Of a DNA stretch of 64,000 nucleotides, positions 34,524 to 44,549 are shown one piece after another (position 1 is the first letter of the stretch; each line of letters begins with the position of its first letter). Origin of the DNA: Kineothrix sp. MSJ-39 (lineage in GTDB: Bacteria; Bacillota; Clostridia; Lachnospirales; Lachnospiraceae); NCBI RefSeq assembly GCF_018917935.1, contig NZ_JAHLPN010000002.1, positions 1 through 64,000 of the forward strand, in the 5' to 3' direction. Below the pieces are notes generated by a model, which was given only the letters and a program-made list of their open reading frames with translations, was not told the origin of the DNA and made no database searches. The position numbers and the translations under genes are program-made.

Positions 34524-35387
34524 TCATTTCAATCTGTCAACGTCCTTATGCACAAGTGTAAGCCCGTAATTTCCATGATCCTTCATGCGTTTATACAACG
34601 CATTTGCAAGGGTCACACTCCGATGCTTGCCGCCTGTACAGCCAATCCCGATCACCAGACGGTATTTCCCCTCTTTCACATAATTCGGAATCAGAAATGC
34701 AAGCATATCCGTGAGCTTATCCAAGAAAAGACCTGCCTCCGCAAAAGACATGACATAGTCATATACTTCTTTATCGTTTCCTGTTTTCTTCTTTAGTTCA
34801 TCAATATAGAATGGATTCGGTAAAAAACGGACATCAAACACCAGATCTGCATCCAGAGGGATCCCATTCTTAAAACCGAAGGACATGATCGTGATCATGA
34901 GGCTATTATATGCCTCATTCCGGACAAATATGCGATCCAGTTCTTCCTTCAGTTCTCTTGTCAGAAGGGAAGAGGTGTCGATCACATAATCTGCCTTGTC
35001 CCGTATTTCCTTTAATATACTGCGTTCCTTTAAAATGCTTTCTTCGATCGCACCGTTTCCATCGATCGGATGCATCCGGCGGCTCTCTTTATAGCGTTTT
35101 AAAAGGGTGGAATCATCTGCATCCATGAACAGAACTTCATATGCGATACCTCGCTCTGTCAGCTGGGACAATGCCCTCATGATATCCCCGAATGCCTGAT
35201 CGGATCGGATATCAAGTCCGACCGCAGCCTTTTCGATCTCACTGCCCGGCTGTACAATCAGCTCTGCAAACGTTGGTACAAGCGGTACCGGCAGATTATC
35301 CACGCAGTAGTATCCGGCGTCTTCCAAAAGCTTCATCGCTGTCTGCTTTCCGCTTCCGCTCATACCTGTTACGATTACAAGCCGCAT
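34524..35387 (-). CDS. rapZ: RapZ/YvcJ nucleotide-binding protein
   Basis: A 287-residue P-loop protein with Walker A GMSGSGKQTAMKLLED, the conserved GYYCVDNLPVPLVPTFAELI, FMDADDSTLLKRYKESRR and the C-terminal FDVRFLPNPFYID plus IGIGCTGGKHRSVTLA. In Proteobacteria RapZ targets GlmZ RNA to control amino-sugar synthesis; in Firmicutes YvcJ is a nucleotide hydrolase linked to cell-envelope control. The murB gene lies 19 bases upstream and whiA downstream, so it shares an operon with envelope and division genes. Confidence 0.94.
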   Translation of the reverse strand: MRLVIVTGMSGSGKQTAMKLLEDAGYYCVDNLPVPLVPTFAELIVQPGSEIEKAAVGLDIRSDQAFGDIMRALSQLTERGIAYEVLFMDADDSTLLKRYKESRRMHPIDGNGAIEESILKERSILKEIRDKADYVIDTSSLLTRELKEELDRIFVRNEAYNSLMITIMSFGFKNGIPLDADLVFDVRFLPNPFYIDELKKKTGNDKEVYDYVMSFAEAGLFLDKLTDMLAFLIPNYVKEGKYRLVIGIGCTGGKHRSVTLANALYKRMKDHGNYGLTLVHKDVDRLK

Positions 35388-35405
35388 ATTACCTCCTTAC
35401 AGCAG

Positions 35406-36326
35406 TTAAAAATCTCCCAAAAATACAACTTCAGGCTCTAATGTAACGCCAAACTGCTGTTTCACACGTTCTCTCACTTCATCAATCACTTCCCTGACAT
35501 CTGCGGAAGATGCATTTCCGACATTGATCACGAAGCCGCAATGTTTTTCCGATACTTGTGCACCACCAATCCGGAATCCTCGCAGACCCGCATCCATGAT
35601 CAGTTTTCCGGCAAAATAGCCTTCCGGTCTTTTAAAGGTGCTTCCCGCGCTCGGATATTCCAGCGGCTGTTTTTCTTTTCTGCGGCCGTTAAAGTCGTCC
35701 ATTTTTGCCTTGATCTCGGCAGGATCACCTTTTGTAAGCTGCAATTCCACTTCTTCTACAACAAACGGGCGGTTTTTGATGATACTGGTGCGGTATCCGA
35801 ATTCCATCGTATCGCAGTCCAGAACCATTTCTTCTCCCATCTGATTCAAAACGGTAACACATTTCGTTACCTGCTTCATTTCTCCGTCATATGCGCCCGC
35901 ATTCATAACGATCGCACCGCCGATACTGCCCGGAATGCCTGCTGCAAATTCCAGACCGCTGAGTCCGTGCTGCATGGCCGTAACTGCTACCTGTGGCAGC
36001 GAAGCCCCCGCCTCCGCACGGATGATATTGCCCTCTACCTCGATCCGGGCAAATTGTTTTCCAAGGTTCAGCACAATCCCCGGATACCCTTTATCTCCTA
36101 CAAGCAGATTGCTGCCTTTTCCAAGTACAAAAAACTCCTGTGAGATTTTTGCCATATACTGTACAAGCTGCGTAAGCTGCTGCTTTCCGGGCACTTCCAC
36201 AAACACTGCTGCCTCACCGCCCGTACGAAATGTTGTATGGGCTGCCATGGGCTCCTGCAGCTTCATATTTTCCGGGGTTACCGTTTCCCTGATAAACTCC
36301 AGTAAAGCCTGATTCAAATTATTCAC
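35406..36326 (-). CDS. murB: UDP-N-acetylenolpyruvoylglucosamine reductase
   Basis: A 306-residue FAD enzyme that reduces UDP-GlcNAc-enolpyruvate to UDP-MurNAc for peptidoglycan. Motifs: HTTFRTGGEAAVFVEVPGKQ, FVLGKGSNLLVGDKGYPGIV, the FAD site GLEFAAGIPGSIGGAIVMNA, and PSAGSTFKRPEGYFAGKLI with the catalytic Ser; it is the short type IIb form. No ATG is available near the start. GTG at 36326 gives MNNLNQA but has no good site; TTG at 36317 has AGGTG six bases upstream and may be the true start. Confidence 0.94.
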   Translation of the reverse strand: MNNLNQALLEFIRETVTPENMKLQEPMAAHTTFRTGGEAAVFVEVPGKQQLTQLVQYMAKISQEFFVLGKGSNLLVGDKGYPGIVLNLGKQFARIEVEGNIIRAEAGASLPQVAVTAMQHGLSGLEFAAGIPGSIGGAIVMNAGAYDGEMKQVTKCVTVLNQMGEEMVLDCDTMEFGYRTSIIKNRPFVVEEVELQLTKGDPAEIKAKMDDFNGRRKEKQPLEYPSAGSTFKRPEGYFAGKLIMDAGLRGFRIGGAQVSEKHCGFVINVGNASSADVREVIDEVRERVKQQFGVTLEPEVVFLGDF

Positions 36327-36348
36327 CTACTAAATTAATTATATGATT

Positions 36349-36421
36349 GTCGAAAGATGTCATACGGATTGTTCCGTGCTTTGCACTCCCACATGGGGTT
36401 AGACCTTTTGACCCTGACATC
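36349..36421. repeat. Crossing-arm repeat (pseudoknot-like), copy 2
   Basis: Arm a GTCGAAAG (36349-36356), arm b GATGTCA (36356-36362), a' CTTTTGAC (36405-36412), CC, and b' TGACATC (36415-36421). Relative to copy 1, b and b' both change (GATGCCA/TGGCATC to GATGTCA/TGACATC) so pairing is kept, while a changes A to G, giving a wobble pair. The longer interior contains a small hairpin, ACGGA-TTGT-TCCGT (36364-36377). Confidence 0.6.
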
Positions 36422-36428
36422 ATTATAT

Positions 36429-37361
36429 TTATATTACTAACTTCGCTGCGCCGTAGATACCTGCATCATTGCCGAGTGTTGCAAGTGTGAACTTCACGTC
36501 TCTGCTTGCATGGAATACGGTCTTTGTATAGTTTTTCTCGATATAGGAAAGGAGTACCTCTCCTGCTTTGGATACGCCGCCACCGATAACGAATGCTTCC
36601 GGATTGATAACATCTGCTACGATCGCAAGTCCTTCACCAAGATATTTACCAAACTGCTCTGCTACCTGCAATGCAACAGGATCGCCCTCTTTTACTGCGT
36701 CCCAGACATCCTTTGCTGTTACGGTATCTGCGTTTAAAACAGTCTTTTCCGTTGCTTTTGCAAGCGCACGCTTTGCCAGACGTACCACACCTGTTGCGGA
36801 TGCGTACTGCTCTAAGCAGCCATGATTGCCACAGCCACATTCATCCGGCTCCGCGTCATTCATATGGATATGACCGATCTCACCGCCTGCACCTTTTGCA
36901 CCTGTCAGCATCTGGCCGTCTAAGATGATACCACCGCCAACGCCGGTACCGAGTGTGACAACAACCAGTGTATGAAAGCCCTGGCCGCCACCCTTCCACA
37001 TTTCTCCGAGCGCTGCTACATTGGCATCATTTCCGGCTTTTACGGAAATGCCTGTCAGGTCTTCCAGTTTTTCATTTACATTGAAAATACCCCAGCCGAG
37101 GTTGACACATTTATATACGACACCCTTGCTGTCTACCGGGCCCGGTACACCAACACCGATTCCCGAAACTTCTTCTTTATCGATCTGTTTCTCAGCCAGC
37201 TTATCTTTAACTGCCTTTGCAATATCCGGCAGAACATTTTCTCCGCCGTTTTCCGTACGTGTCGGGATCTCCCATTTATCAAGGACATTGCCCTCTGTAT
37301 CAAAGAATCCCATTTTGATCGTTGTACCGCCGACATCTACTCCAAAACAATATTTTTTCAT
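36429..37361 (-). CDS. glk: ROK-family glucokinase
   Basis: A 310-residue sugar kinase that phosphorylates glucose with ATP. Motifs are FGVDVGGTTIKMGFF, VGVPGPVDSKGVVY, LGTGVGGGIILDGQMLTGAK, GEIGHIHMNDAEPDECGCGN and the zinc-binding CGCGNHGCLEQYAS of ROK kinases. It directly precedes the crossing-arm repeat and lies 33 bases after hprK, so sugar entry and HPr kinase are probably co-transcribed. Ribosome site AAAAGGAG. Confidence 0.92.
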   Translation of the reverse strand: MKKYCFGVDVGGTTIKMGFFDTEGNVLDKWEIPTRTENGGENVLPDIAKAVKDKLAEKQIDKEEVSGIGVGVPGPVDSKGVVYKCVNLGWGIFNVNEKLEDLTGISVKAGNDANVAALGEMWKGGGQGFHTLVVVTLGTGVGGGIILDGQMLTGAKGAGGEIGHIHMNDAEPDECGCGNHGCLEQYASATGVVRLAKRALAKATEKTVLNADTVTAKDVWDAVKEGDPVALQVAEQFGKYLGEGLAIVADVINPEAFVIGGGVSKAGEVLLSYIEKNYTKTVFHASRDVKFTLATLGNDAGIYGAAKLVI

Positions 37362-37394
37362 TCTTCTGTATACTCCTTTTATTTTTACACTTTC

Positions 37395-38336
37395 CTATTC
37401 TTCATCTTCATCACGGCGCTTTGAAAGCGATTCCTGTACACGCTTATAAAGCTCCTGTGCTGCATTATAGCCCATCTTTTTCTGTCTGTGGTTGACTGCT
37501 GCAGACTCGCAGATCAGTGCCAGATTACGTCCCGGACGGATCGGAATGGTATGGCTTGCGATCTTATTGCCGAGATAATCCACATATTCCTCTTCCAGAC
37601 CAAGACGGTCATATTCTTTATCCTTGCTCCAGTCTTCCAGACGGATGACCAGATCGATATTTCCTGTATCCTTTACGCTGGAAACACCGAACAGTGTCTT
37701 GACATCGATAATACCGATACCGCGCAGCTCGATGAAATGCTTTGTAATATCCGGAGCGGATCCGATCAGTGTATCATCACTTACCTTGCGGAGCTCTACC
37801 ACGTCATCCGTAACAAGACGATGTCCACGCTTGATCAGCTCCAGTGCCGCCTCTGATTTACCGATTCCGCTCTCACCTGTGATGAGAACGCCTTCACCGT
37901 AGACATCCACCAGTACGCCGTGTACGGAAATACACGGTGCCAGCTTTACATTCAGCCAGCGGATCACTTCTGCCGTAAAAGCAGAGGTTGCTTTCTTTGT
38001 CATTAACAGCGGGATCTTGTGTTCAACCGCTTTTTTCAGAAACAGCGGATCCGGCTGCAGTTCTCTGCAGAACACGATAACCGGGATCGGATTGGATAAC
38101 AGTTTTTCAAAAATCTCTTCCTTCCGCTCTTCCGTCAGGCTGTTCATATAGGTATATTCCACAAATCCGATGATCTGCAGACGTGTTGCCTCGTAATGCT
38201 CAAAATAACCTGCAAGCTGCAGCGCCGGTCTGTTGATATCCGGCTGAGTAATCTTGATCCCCTTTGTTTCGATCTCAGGTGTCAGATTCTCCAGCTTAAA
38301 TTTTTCAATAATTCTGCTTAAACTTACACTTGCCAT
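37395..38336 (-). CDS. hprK: HPr kinase/phosphorylase
   Basis: About 313 residues, the normal length. The C-terminal catalytic domain contains the P-loop GVLITGESGIGKSEAALELI, KRGHRLVTDDVVELRK and the family signature EDWSKDKEYDRLGLEEEYVD, with PVRPGRN-like IPIRPGRNLA. It phosphorylates Ser-46 of HPr and Crh when fructose bisphosphate is high and removes the phosphate when it is low. The ATG at 38336 has AAGGAGCGG; an in-frame ATG at 38384 adds 16 unsupported residues. Both a Crh-like target and the aldolase that uses fructose bisphosphate are in this window. Confidence 0.95.
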   Translation of the reverse strand: MASVSLSRIIEKFKLENLTPEIETKGIKITQPDINRPALQLAGYFEHYEATRLQIIGFVEYTYMNSLTEERKEEIFEKLLSNPIPVIVFCRELQPDPLFLKKAVEHKIPLLMTKKATSAFTAEVIRWLNVKLAPCISVHGVLVDVYGEGVLITGESGIGKSEAALELIKRGHRLVTDDVVELRKVSDDTLIGSAPDITKHFIELRGIGIIDVKTLFGVSSVKDTGNIDLVIRLEDWSKDKEYDRLGLEEEYVDYLGNKIASHTIPIRPGRNLALICESAAVNHRQKKMGYNAAQELYKRVQESLSKRRDEDEE

Positions 38337-38453
38337 AACCCCGCTCCTTATCTCACTATTATATTTATGCACTTTTCCGTACAAATATCGCGTTTCCCAA
38401 TATAACGCTACATCTTTACTAGTGTAACATAAATAAAATAGGTCTACAACTTT

Positions 38454-40370
38454 TTATCCGTTTTCCTTATGAAAAAATCCATAAATCTCCTGCGCGCAGG
38501 ATTCATTGATCTCCGGGATCTCCAAAAGCTGCTCCACGGAAGCGTTTTTGATCTCGGAAAGAGAGTCAAAATGACGCATGAGCGCTTTTCTGCGGGCAGG
38601 ACCGACACCCTTGATCTCATCCAGAACGGATCGGACATTTGTCTTGCGGCGCAATGATCTGTGATATTCGATCGCAAACCGGTGCGCTTCATCCTGCACT
38701 CTTGTGATCAGCTTAAAGCCCTCGGAATGCGGATCGATCGGCTGTTCCACCCCTTCGTAATACAATCCCCTGGTCCGGTGATGATCGTCCTTTACCATAC
38801 CACAGACCGGAATGGACAGATGCAGCTCCTCAAGCACTTCCTTTGCGATATTGACCTGACCACGTCCGCCGTCCATCAGAAGAAGATCCGGGAACTTGGT
38901 AAAACTGCCGTAAACATCATCCTTTTCTTTTTCCTTATTTTCCGCCTTTTCGGTAAGTCCATGTGTGAAACGCCTGGTCAGCACCTCATGCATGCTGGCA
39001 TAATCGTTCGGTCCTTCCACTGTTTTGATCTTAAATTTACGATAATCGCTTCTTCTCGGCTTTCCGCCCTCAAACACGATCATGGATCCGACCGATTCAA
39101 AGCCACTGATGTTGGAAATATCGAATGCCTCGATCCTGTTGACCTGCGTAAGGCCGATCAGCTTCGCGATCTCCGCAACTGCGCCCGTCGTCCGTTCTTC
39201 CTCACGGCGGATCCGTTCTTTGTCCTGCGAAAGGACAAGCGCGGCATTTCTTGCCGCAAGCTCGACCAGCTTCTCCTTTGTTCCGATCTTCGGTACCACA
39301 AAACGCACCTTAGAGCCTTTCCGTCCGCTCAGCCATTCTTCAAGAAGCGGCATATCGGATATTTCGCACTGCAGCATGATCGTTTTCGGCAGATAAGGCG
39401 TTCCCGCATAAAACTGTTTTACAAAACTGCCCGTGATTTCTTCCTCTGTCTGATCTGCCACATGCATCATGTAATAATGCTCGCGCCCGATCAGGCGGCC
39501 GTCTCTGACAAAGAACACCTGTACAACCGCATCCTTCTCGTCTTTTGCCAGGGCGATCACATCTTTGTCTTCTCCGTTGCTGTCCGTGATCTTCTGCTTC
39601 TGCGCCACAGCCAGTACGCTGTTTCGCAGATCCCGGTAACGGATCGCCTCCTCAAACTCCATCTGCTCGGAAGCTTCTTCCATCTTCTGCTCCAGTTCTT
39701 TTAAAACGCCATGATAATCCCCGTTCAGGAAATCCACTGCTTTTTTCACATTCTGCGCATATTCTTCCTTGCTGATATAACCCATACACGGTGCATCACA
39801 CTGCTTCATGTGATAATTCAAGCACGCCCTGTCCTGCACGGCTTTTTTTTCTATATTTGAATTTGTCTCATTCTGTCCGGTAATTTCTTCCGGCTGTCGG
39901 ATCTGGCGGTTACAGGTACGGATCTTGTACAGCTTACAGATCAGTTCGATCGTGTCCTTGACGCTGGACGCACTTGTGAAAGGCCCAAAATATCTGGACT
40001 TGTCCTTCTTCATCAGACGCGAAAAAAGAACCCTCGGATATTCCTCTCCAAGCGTTACCTTAATATAAGGATACGTCTTGTCATCCTTCAGCATCGTATT
40101 GTATTTGGGACGGTGTTCCTTGATCAGGTTATTTTCCAGTACCAGAGCCTCCAGCTCCGAATCGGTCAGGATATATTCAAAATGGTCGATGAGACTGACC
40201 ATTTTCCGGATCTTTGCCGTTTTTTTCGTACTCGTCCGAAAATAAGAGTGCACACGTCGGTTCAGATCGATCGCTTTTCCTACATATATAATGGTGTCTG
40301 CCTTATCATGCATGATATAAACGCCGGGCGAATGGGGAAGTTTTTTCAGTTCCTCCTCGATACAAAACAT
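38454..40370 (-). CDS. uvrC: UvrABC excision nuclease subunit C
   Basis: About 638 residues. The N-terminal GIY-YIG domain starts [20 protein letters not shown], a UVR helix pair for UvrB contact is visible ([20 protein letters not shown]), the central RNase H-like nuclease has [20 protein letters not shown] and [20 protein letters not shown], and the tail has helix-hairpin-helix motifs ([19 protein letters not shown]). It makes both incisions in nucleotide excision repair. The ATG at 40370 has AAAGGAG; a further upstream ATG at 40418 would extend 16 residues without homology. Confidence 0.95.
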   Translation of the reverse strand: MFCIEEELKKLPHSPGVYIMHDKADTIIYVGKAIDLNRRVHSYFRTSTKKTAKIRKMVSLIDHFEYILTDSELEALVLENNLIKEHRPKYNTMLKDDKTYPYIKVTLGEEYPRVLFSRLMKKDKSRYFGPFTSASSVKDTIELICKLYKIRTCNRQIRQPEEITGQNETNSNIEKKAVQDRACLNYHMKQCDAPCMGYISKEEYAQNVKKAVDFLNGDYHGVLKELEQKMEEASEQMEFEEAIRYRDLRNSVLAVAQKQKITDSNGEDKDVIALAKDEKDAVVQVFFVRDGRLIGREHYYMMHVADQTEEEITGSFVKQFYAGTPYLPKTIMLQCEISDMPLLEEWLSGRKGSKVRFVVPKIGTKEKLVELAARNAALVLSQDKERIRREEERTTGAVAEIAKLIGLTQVNRIEAFDISNISGFESVGSMIVFEGGKPRRSDYRKFKIKTVEGPNDYASMHEVLTRRFTHGLTEKAENKEKEKDDVYGSFTKFPDLLLMDGGRGQVNIAKEVLEELHLSIPVCGMVKDDHHRTRGLYYEGVEQPIDPHSEGFKLITRVQDEAHRFAIEYHRSLRRKTNVRSVLDEIKGVGPARRKALMRHFDSLSEIKNASVEQLLEIPEINESCAQEIYGFFHKENG

Positions 40371-40413
40371 GATCTGTCTCCTTTCTCCGTTTTCTGTCCT
40401 ATCCAATATTTTA

Positions 40414-40473
40414 ATCACCTGCGGTGATGAGCCGGAGCTGCATCATGCATCTTCGATGCATGATGCATGACAT
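40414..40473. repeat. Two-hairpin repeat between uvrC and ftsH
   Basis: Hairpin ATCACCTGCGGTGAT (40414-40428), a GCCGGAGCTG spacer, hairpin arms CATCATGCATC/GATGCATGATG (40441-40465), then CATGACATT. It has the same order and the same ACATT end as the copies at 28951-28988 and 32999-33052, with longer second arms. Confidence 0.65.
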
Positions 40474-40481
40474 TATAAAAC

Positions 40482-40514
40482 AAGAGAGGAATCCGCAAAG
40501 CGGATTTCTCTCTT
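40482..40514 (-). terminator. Terminator after ftsH
   Basis: AAGAGAGGAATCCGC (40482-40496) pairs with GCGGATTTCTCTCTT (40500-40514) with one G-T pair, followed by TTGTTTTATAA on the minus strand. Confidence 0.8.
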
Positions 40515-40525
40515 CGTCCCTATTT

Positions 40526-42742
40526 TTATGGTTCGGAATTTGTATCTTCTGTCCGCTCCTGTTTCTGTTCCGGCTCTTTCACTGCGTCTCCGGCTTCAGG
40601 TGCAGCCTTCTCTGCCTCAGGGGCAGGCTCTGTATCATTTTTCATCTCAGATGCAGGGTCTGTATCCGGTGCTTTGATCACTGTGACATGCTTTTCAACT
40701 GTTTTCTTTTCGGCTTCAGCTTCTGCCTCCAGTTTTGCGGCAAATCCTGTTTTTTCCGTATCGTCTTTTTTATCTTTCTTCTCTTCCGGTTCAGGAAGTC
40801 CCTTTTCCTTCCGGTAGATCTTCATAAATTCCTTACCGGTGATCGTCTCCTGCTCGATCAGATGTGCAGCGATCTTATCCATAACTGCTCTGTTTTCCGT
40901 CAACATCTTTTTTGCTTCCTTGTAGCAGTTTTTCAGAATCTTCATCACTTCTTCATCCACAGCCGCAGCCGTCACATCGGAACAGTTCATAGCTGTTGTT
41001 TGATCCAGATACTGGCTTTCTGTCGTTGCCAGTCCCATCAGACCGAAACGCTTGCTCATACCATACTGGGTTACCATGGCTCTTGCAATGTTGGTTGCCC
41101 GCTCAATATCATTGGAAGCACCTGTTGTAACGGTGTCGAATACGATTTCTTCTGCCGCGCGTCCACCAAGAAACCCGACGATCATATCACGCAGCTCTGC
41201 TTTGGAATTCAGATACTTTTCTTCTTCCGGAACCTGCATCACATAACCAAGCGCACCCATGGTACGCGGAACGATCGTGATCTTCTGTACCGGCTCTGCG
41301 TTTTTCTGCAGGGCTGCGATCAGTGCATGACCCACTTCGTGGTAAGATACGATCCGTCTTTCTTCCTTGCTCATGATGCGGTCTTTCTTTTCTTTTCCGA
41401 CCAGTACAACCTCGACTGCGTCAAACAGATCCTTCTGGCAGACAGCCTTACGACCGTTCTTAACTGCATTGATGGCTGCTTCGTTGATCATATTGGCAAG
41501 ATCGGAACCGACTGCTCCTGACGTTGCGAGCGCGATCTCCTGCAGATCCACGGATTCGTCCATGCTGACATCCTTGGAATGTACCTTTAAAATATCAACA
41601 CGACCTTTCAGATCCGGCTTATCTACAATGATACGTCTGTCAAACCGGCCCGGTCTGAGCAACGCCTTATCCAGAATTTCCGGTCTGTTTGTTGCACCCA
41701 GGATCAGAATACCCTTGGAGCTGTCGAAACCGTCCATTTCGGAAAGCAGCTGGTTCAGTGTCTGCTCACGCTCTTCATTACCGCCGCCGTACTTGCTGTC
41801 ACGGCTCCGGCCGATCGCATCTATTTCATCGATAAAAATAATGCATGGCGCATTCTTTGTTGCTTCCTTAAATAAGTCTCTGACACGGGAAGCACCGACA
41901 CCGACATACAGCTCGATAAAATCGGAGCCTGCCAGTGAGAAAAACGGTACATGTGCTTCTCCCGCAACTGCCTTAGCCAGCAGTGTTTTACCGGTTCCGG
42001 GAGGGCCTACCAGAAGTGCACCCTTCGGGAGCTTTGCACCGATCTTCGTATATTTGCCCGGATTGTGCAGAAAGTCTACCACCTCCTGCAGGGATTCCTT
42101 GGCTTCATCTTCACCGGCGACATCTTTAAATGTAACGCCCGTTTCTTTCTGGACGTATACCTTTGCATTTGATTTGCCGGCACCGCCCATCATTCCGCCG
42201 CCTGACATCTTGCGGAACAGGAAGCTGAGCAGTACCCATACGATCACGATCGGCAGGACATAGGTCAGCAGGATCGATAAGATCCAGCTTGAATTGTCCG
42301 GGATCTCCTTACTGTAGGTGACATCATACTTATTTAAAAATGCAGGCAGGGTATCATCCTCCACAATACCCGTATAATATTTGATCTCCGGCTGACTGTC
42401 ATATCCACCGTAAAGTGCAAACGGATTTCTGCTGCTTTCCGTCTTTTCCTGTGCCTTGTCCTGCTTTGGCGTGATCACAAGCTTATCACTCTTGATGAGG
42501 ACACTGTCTACCTTGCCATCCTCTACCATCTGCAGAAATTCATCATATGTGATTTCCTTGCTGGAGCTGTTTGATACAGAATTCATCAAAAAGCTCATGG
42601 AAAGCAGTGTGATCAGTGCTGCGACCAGAAGAAGCATAAAGCTCTGTCTTTTCTGCGGTCCTTTCTGATCATTTCCACCGTTTCCGTTATTATTTCCATT
42701 CCCACCATTGTTCTGCGGTCCCTGGTAATTCTGATTATCCAT
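40526..42742 (-). CDS. ftsH: ATP-dependent zinc metalloprotease FtsH
   Basis: A 738-residue membrane protease for quality control of membrane proteins. An Asn/Gly-rich cytoplasmic leader precedes a first span near residue 36, an extracytoplasmic domain and a second span near 155-175. The AAA module has Walker A GPPGTGKTLLAKAVAG near residue 247, Walker B CIIFIDEIDAIG and the SRH ATNRPEILDKALLRPGRFDR. The zinc site is HEVGH near residue 468. The C-terminal 90 residues are a Glu/Ala/Lys-rich low-complexity tail longer than in many homologues. Ribosome site GAGGAGAA. Confidence 0.96.
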   Translation of the reverse strand: MDNQNYQGPQNNGGNGNNNGNGGNDQKGPQKRQSFMLLLVAALITLLSMSFLMNSVSNSSSKEITYDEFLQMVEDGKVDSVLIKSDKLVITPKQDKAQEKTESSRNPFALYGGYDSQPEIKYYTGIVEDDTLPAFLNKYDVTYSKEIPDNSSWILSILLTYVLPIVIVWVLLSFLFRKMSGGGMMGGAGKSNAKVYVQKETGVTFKDVAGEDEAKESLQEVVDFLHNPGKYTKIGAKLPKGALLVGPPGTGKTLLAKAVAGEAHVPFFSLAGSDFIELYVGVGASRVRDLFKEATKNAPCIIFIDEIDAIGRSRDSKYGGGNEEREQTLNQLLSEMDGFDSSKGILILGATNRPEILDKALLRPGRFDRRIIVDKPDLKGRVDILKVHSKDVSMDESVDLQEIALATSGAVGSDLANMINEAAINAVKNGRKAVCQKDLFDAVEVVLVGKEKKDRIMSKEERRIVSYHEVGHALIAALQKNAEPVQKITIVPRTMGALGYVMQVPEEEKYLNSKAELRDMIVGFLGGRAAEEIVFDTVTTGASNDIERATNIARAMVTQYGMSKRFGLMGLATTESQYLDQTTAMNCSDVTAAAVDEEVMKILKNCYKEAKKMLTENRAVMDKIAAHLIEQETITGKEFMKIYRKEKGLPEPEEKKDKKDDTEKTGFAAKLEAEAEAEKKTVEKHVTVIKAPDTDPASEMKNDTEPAPEAEKAAPEAGDAVKEPEQKQERTEDTNSEP

Positions 42743-42780
42743 AATGTTCTCCTCGTCCGGCTTATTAAAAGCCTTCTATC

Positions 42781-42809
42781 ATTATATAGATTAAAAATGC
42801 CAAAATCAA
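42781..42809 (-). promoter_or_regulatory. Promoter of ftsH
   Basis: On the minus strand TTGATT (42809-42804) and TATAAT (42786-42781) lie 17 bases apart, about 35 bases upstream of the ftsH ATG. Confidence 0.7.
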
Positions 42810-42997
42810 TACGCTTTCTGTGAAATACTTGTGACCAGTTATGAAAGATTTATAAAATCCCCCATTTTTTACCTGATTTTCATATTGATTTTGAAAAGCT
42901 TTTTTTGTATCATAGAAAAGTATTGTTCGTGTTATAAAACGCACAATGTATGTATATAGAAACGGTATATTTCAAATAAGAAGGGAAACAGGTTTTT

Positions 42998-44482
42998 ATG
43001 GCAAAAATCGGATTTGATAATGAAAAATATCTTCGTCTGCAGTCCGAAAAGATCAAGGAACGTATTGCAGCGTTCGGCGGTAAGCTTTACCTCGAATTCG
43101 GCGGCAAGCTTTTTGACGATTATCATGCCTCCCGGGTTCTGCCGGGCTTCAAGCCGGACAGCAAGATCAATATGCTCGTACAGCTTAAGGATCAGGCAGA
43201 GATCGTTATCGTTATCAACGCAGAGGATATTGAAAAAAACAAGGTAAGAGGTGACCTCGGTATCACCTATGATCTGGACGTATTAAGACTGATCGACGCA
43301 TTCCGCGGATACGGCCTTTATGTCGGCAGTGTCTGCCTGACTCGTTTTAACGGTCAGCCCAGTGCAGTCGCCTATCAGAAAAAGCTTGAATCGCTCGGTT
43401 TAAAAGTGTTCAGGCATTATCCGATCGCCGGATATCCGTCCGATATTCCTTATATCGTAAGTGATGAAGGCTACGGAAAAAATGAATATATTGAAACAAG
43501 CCGCTCTCTTGTTGTTATCACAGCACCGGGACCGGGCAGCGGAAAAATGGCAACCTGTCTTTCCCAGCTGTATCACGAATACAAGAGAGGCATCAAGGCA
43601 GGCTATGCCAAATATGAAACATTCCCAATCTGGAATCTGCCATTAAAGCACCCTGTCAATCTCGCATACGAAGCAGCAACAGCAGATCTGAACGACGTCA
43701 ACATGATCGACCCGTTCCATCTGGAAGCATATGGTGAGACAACGATCAACTACAACCGTGACGTTGAGATCTTCCCGGTTCTGGAAGCCATGTTTGAAAA
43801 GATCATGGGAAGCTGTCCGTATAAATCCCCGACAGATATGGGCGTCAATATGGCAGGCTATGGCATCATCGACGATGAAGTGACAAAAGAGGCCTCCAAA
43901 CAGGAGATCATCCGCAGATATTACAACACGCTCTGCCAGATCCGTCAGGGAACGGCAGATAACGAGCAGAAGCTGAAGCTGGAGCTTCTGATGAAGCAGG
44001 CCGGCACTTCCATAGAAGACAGACCGGTTGTCAGCGCAGCCAAGATCAAAGCAGAGACAACGGGTGATCCGGCAGCAGCGATCCAGCTTGCGGACGGCCG
44101 CATCATTACAGGAAAGACAAGTGAGCTTTTAGGCGCCACAAGTGCCATGCTGTTAAACGCATTAAAATCACTTGCCGGTATTGCGGACGATGTGCAGCTG
44201 ATCTCTCCGACGATCATCGAACCGATCCAGAATCTGAAAACAGGACATCTGCACAGTAAAAACCCACGCCTCCATACAGACGAAGTGCTGATCGCCCTTT
44301 CCATCTGCGCAGCAACGGATGAAACAGCAAAGGAAGCGATCGACCAGCTGCAGAATCTCGCCGGGACAGAGTTCCATTCCAGCGTGATCCTTTCACAGGT
44401 AGATATGAATGTTCTCAGAAAACTCGGCATTAATGTAACCTGCGAACCAAATTATGAATCACAGAAGTTGTATCATCGGTAA
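42998..44482 (+). CDS. DUF1846 domain-containing protein
   Basis: A 494-residue cytoplasmic protein matching the DUF1846 family common in Firmicutes. It starts AKIGFDNEKYLRLQSEKIKE, contains the loop VITAPGPGSGKMATCLSQLY (nucleotide-loop-like, near residue 180), then HPVNLAYEAATADLNDVNMI and DPFHLEAYGETTINYNRDVE. The biochemical function is not established to my knowledge. It is transcribed just before pyrG on the same strand; AAGGGAAACAGG precedes the ATG. Its codon use is highly biased, implying good expression. Confidence 0.88.
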   Translation: MAKIGFDNEKYLRLQSEKIKERIAAFGGKLYLEFGGKLFDDYHASRVLPGFKPDSKINMLVQLKDQAEIVIVINAEDIEKNKVRGDLGITYDLDVLRLIDAFRGYGLYVGSVCLTRFNGQPSAVAYQKKLESLGLKVFRHYPIAGYPSDIPYIVSDEGYGKNEYIETSRSLVVITAPGPGSGKMATCLSQLYHEYKRGIKAGYAKYETFPIWNLPLKHPVNLAYEAATADLNDVNMIDPFHLEAYGETTINYNRDVEIFPVLEAMFEKIMGSCPYKSPTDMGVNMAGYGIIDDEVTKEASKQEIIRRYYNTLCQIRQGTADNEQKLKLELLMKQAGTSIEDRPVVSAAKIKAETTGDPAAAIQLADGRIITGKTSELLGATSAMLLNALKSLAGIADDVQLISPTIIEPIQNLKTGHLHSKNPRLHTDEVLIALSICAATDETAKEAIDQLQNLAGTEFHSSVILSQVDMNVLRKLGINVTCEPNYESQKLYHR

Positions 44483-44549
44483 ATATATGCTATGATGAGA
44501 CGTGTGCAGAAAATATGGCACCATCAACGAGTAGATATCGTAACATTTT

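Noticed and set aside
38661-39704. Long plus-strand frame opposite uvrC
   Set aside because: The opposite strand encodes UvrC with all domains; the frame has no ribosome site.
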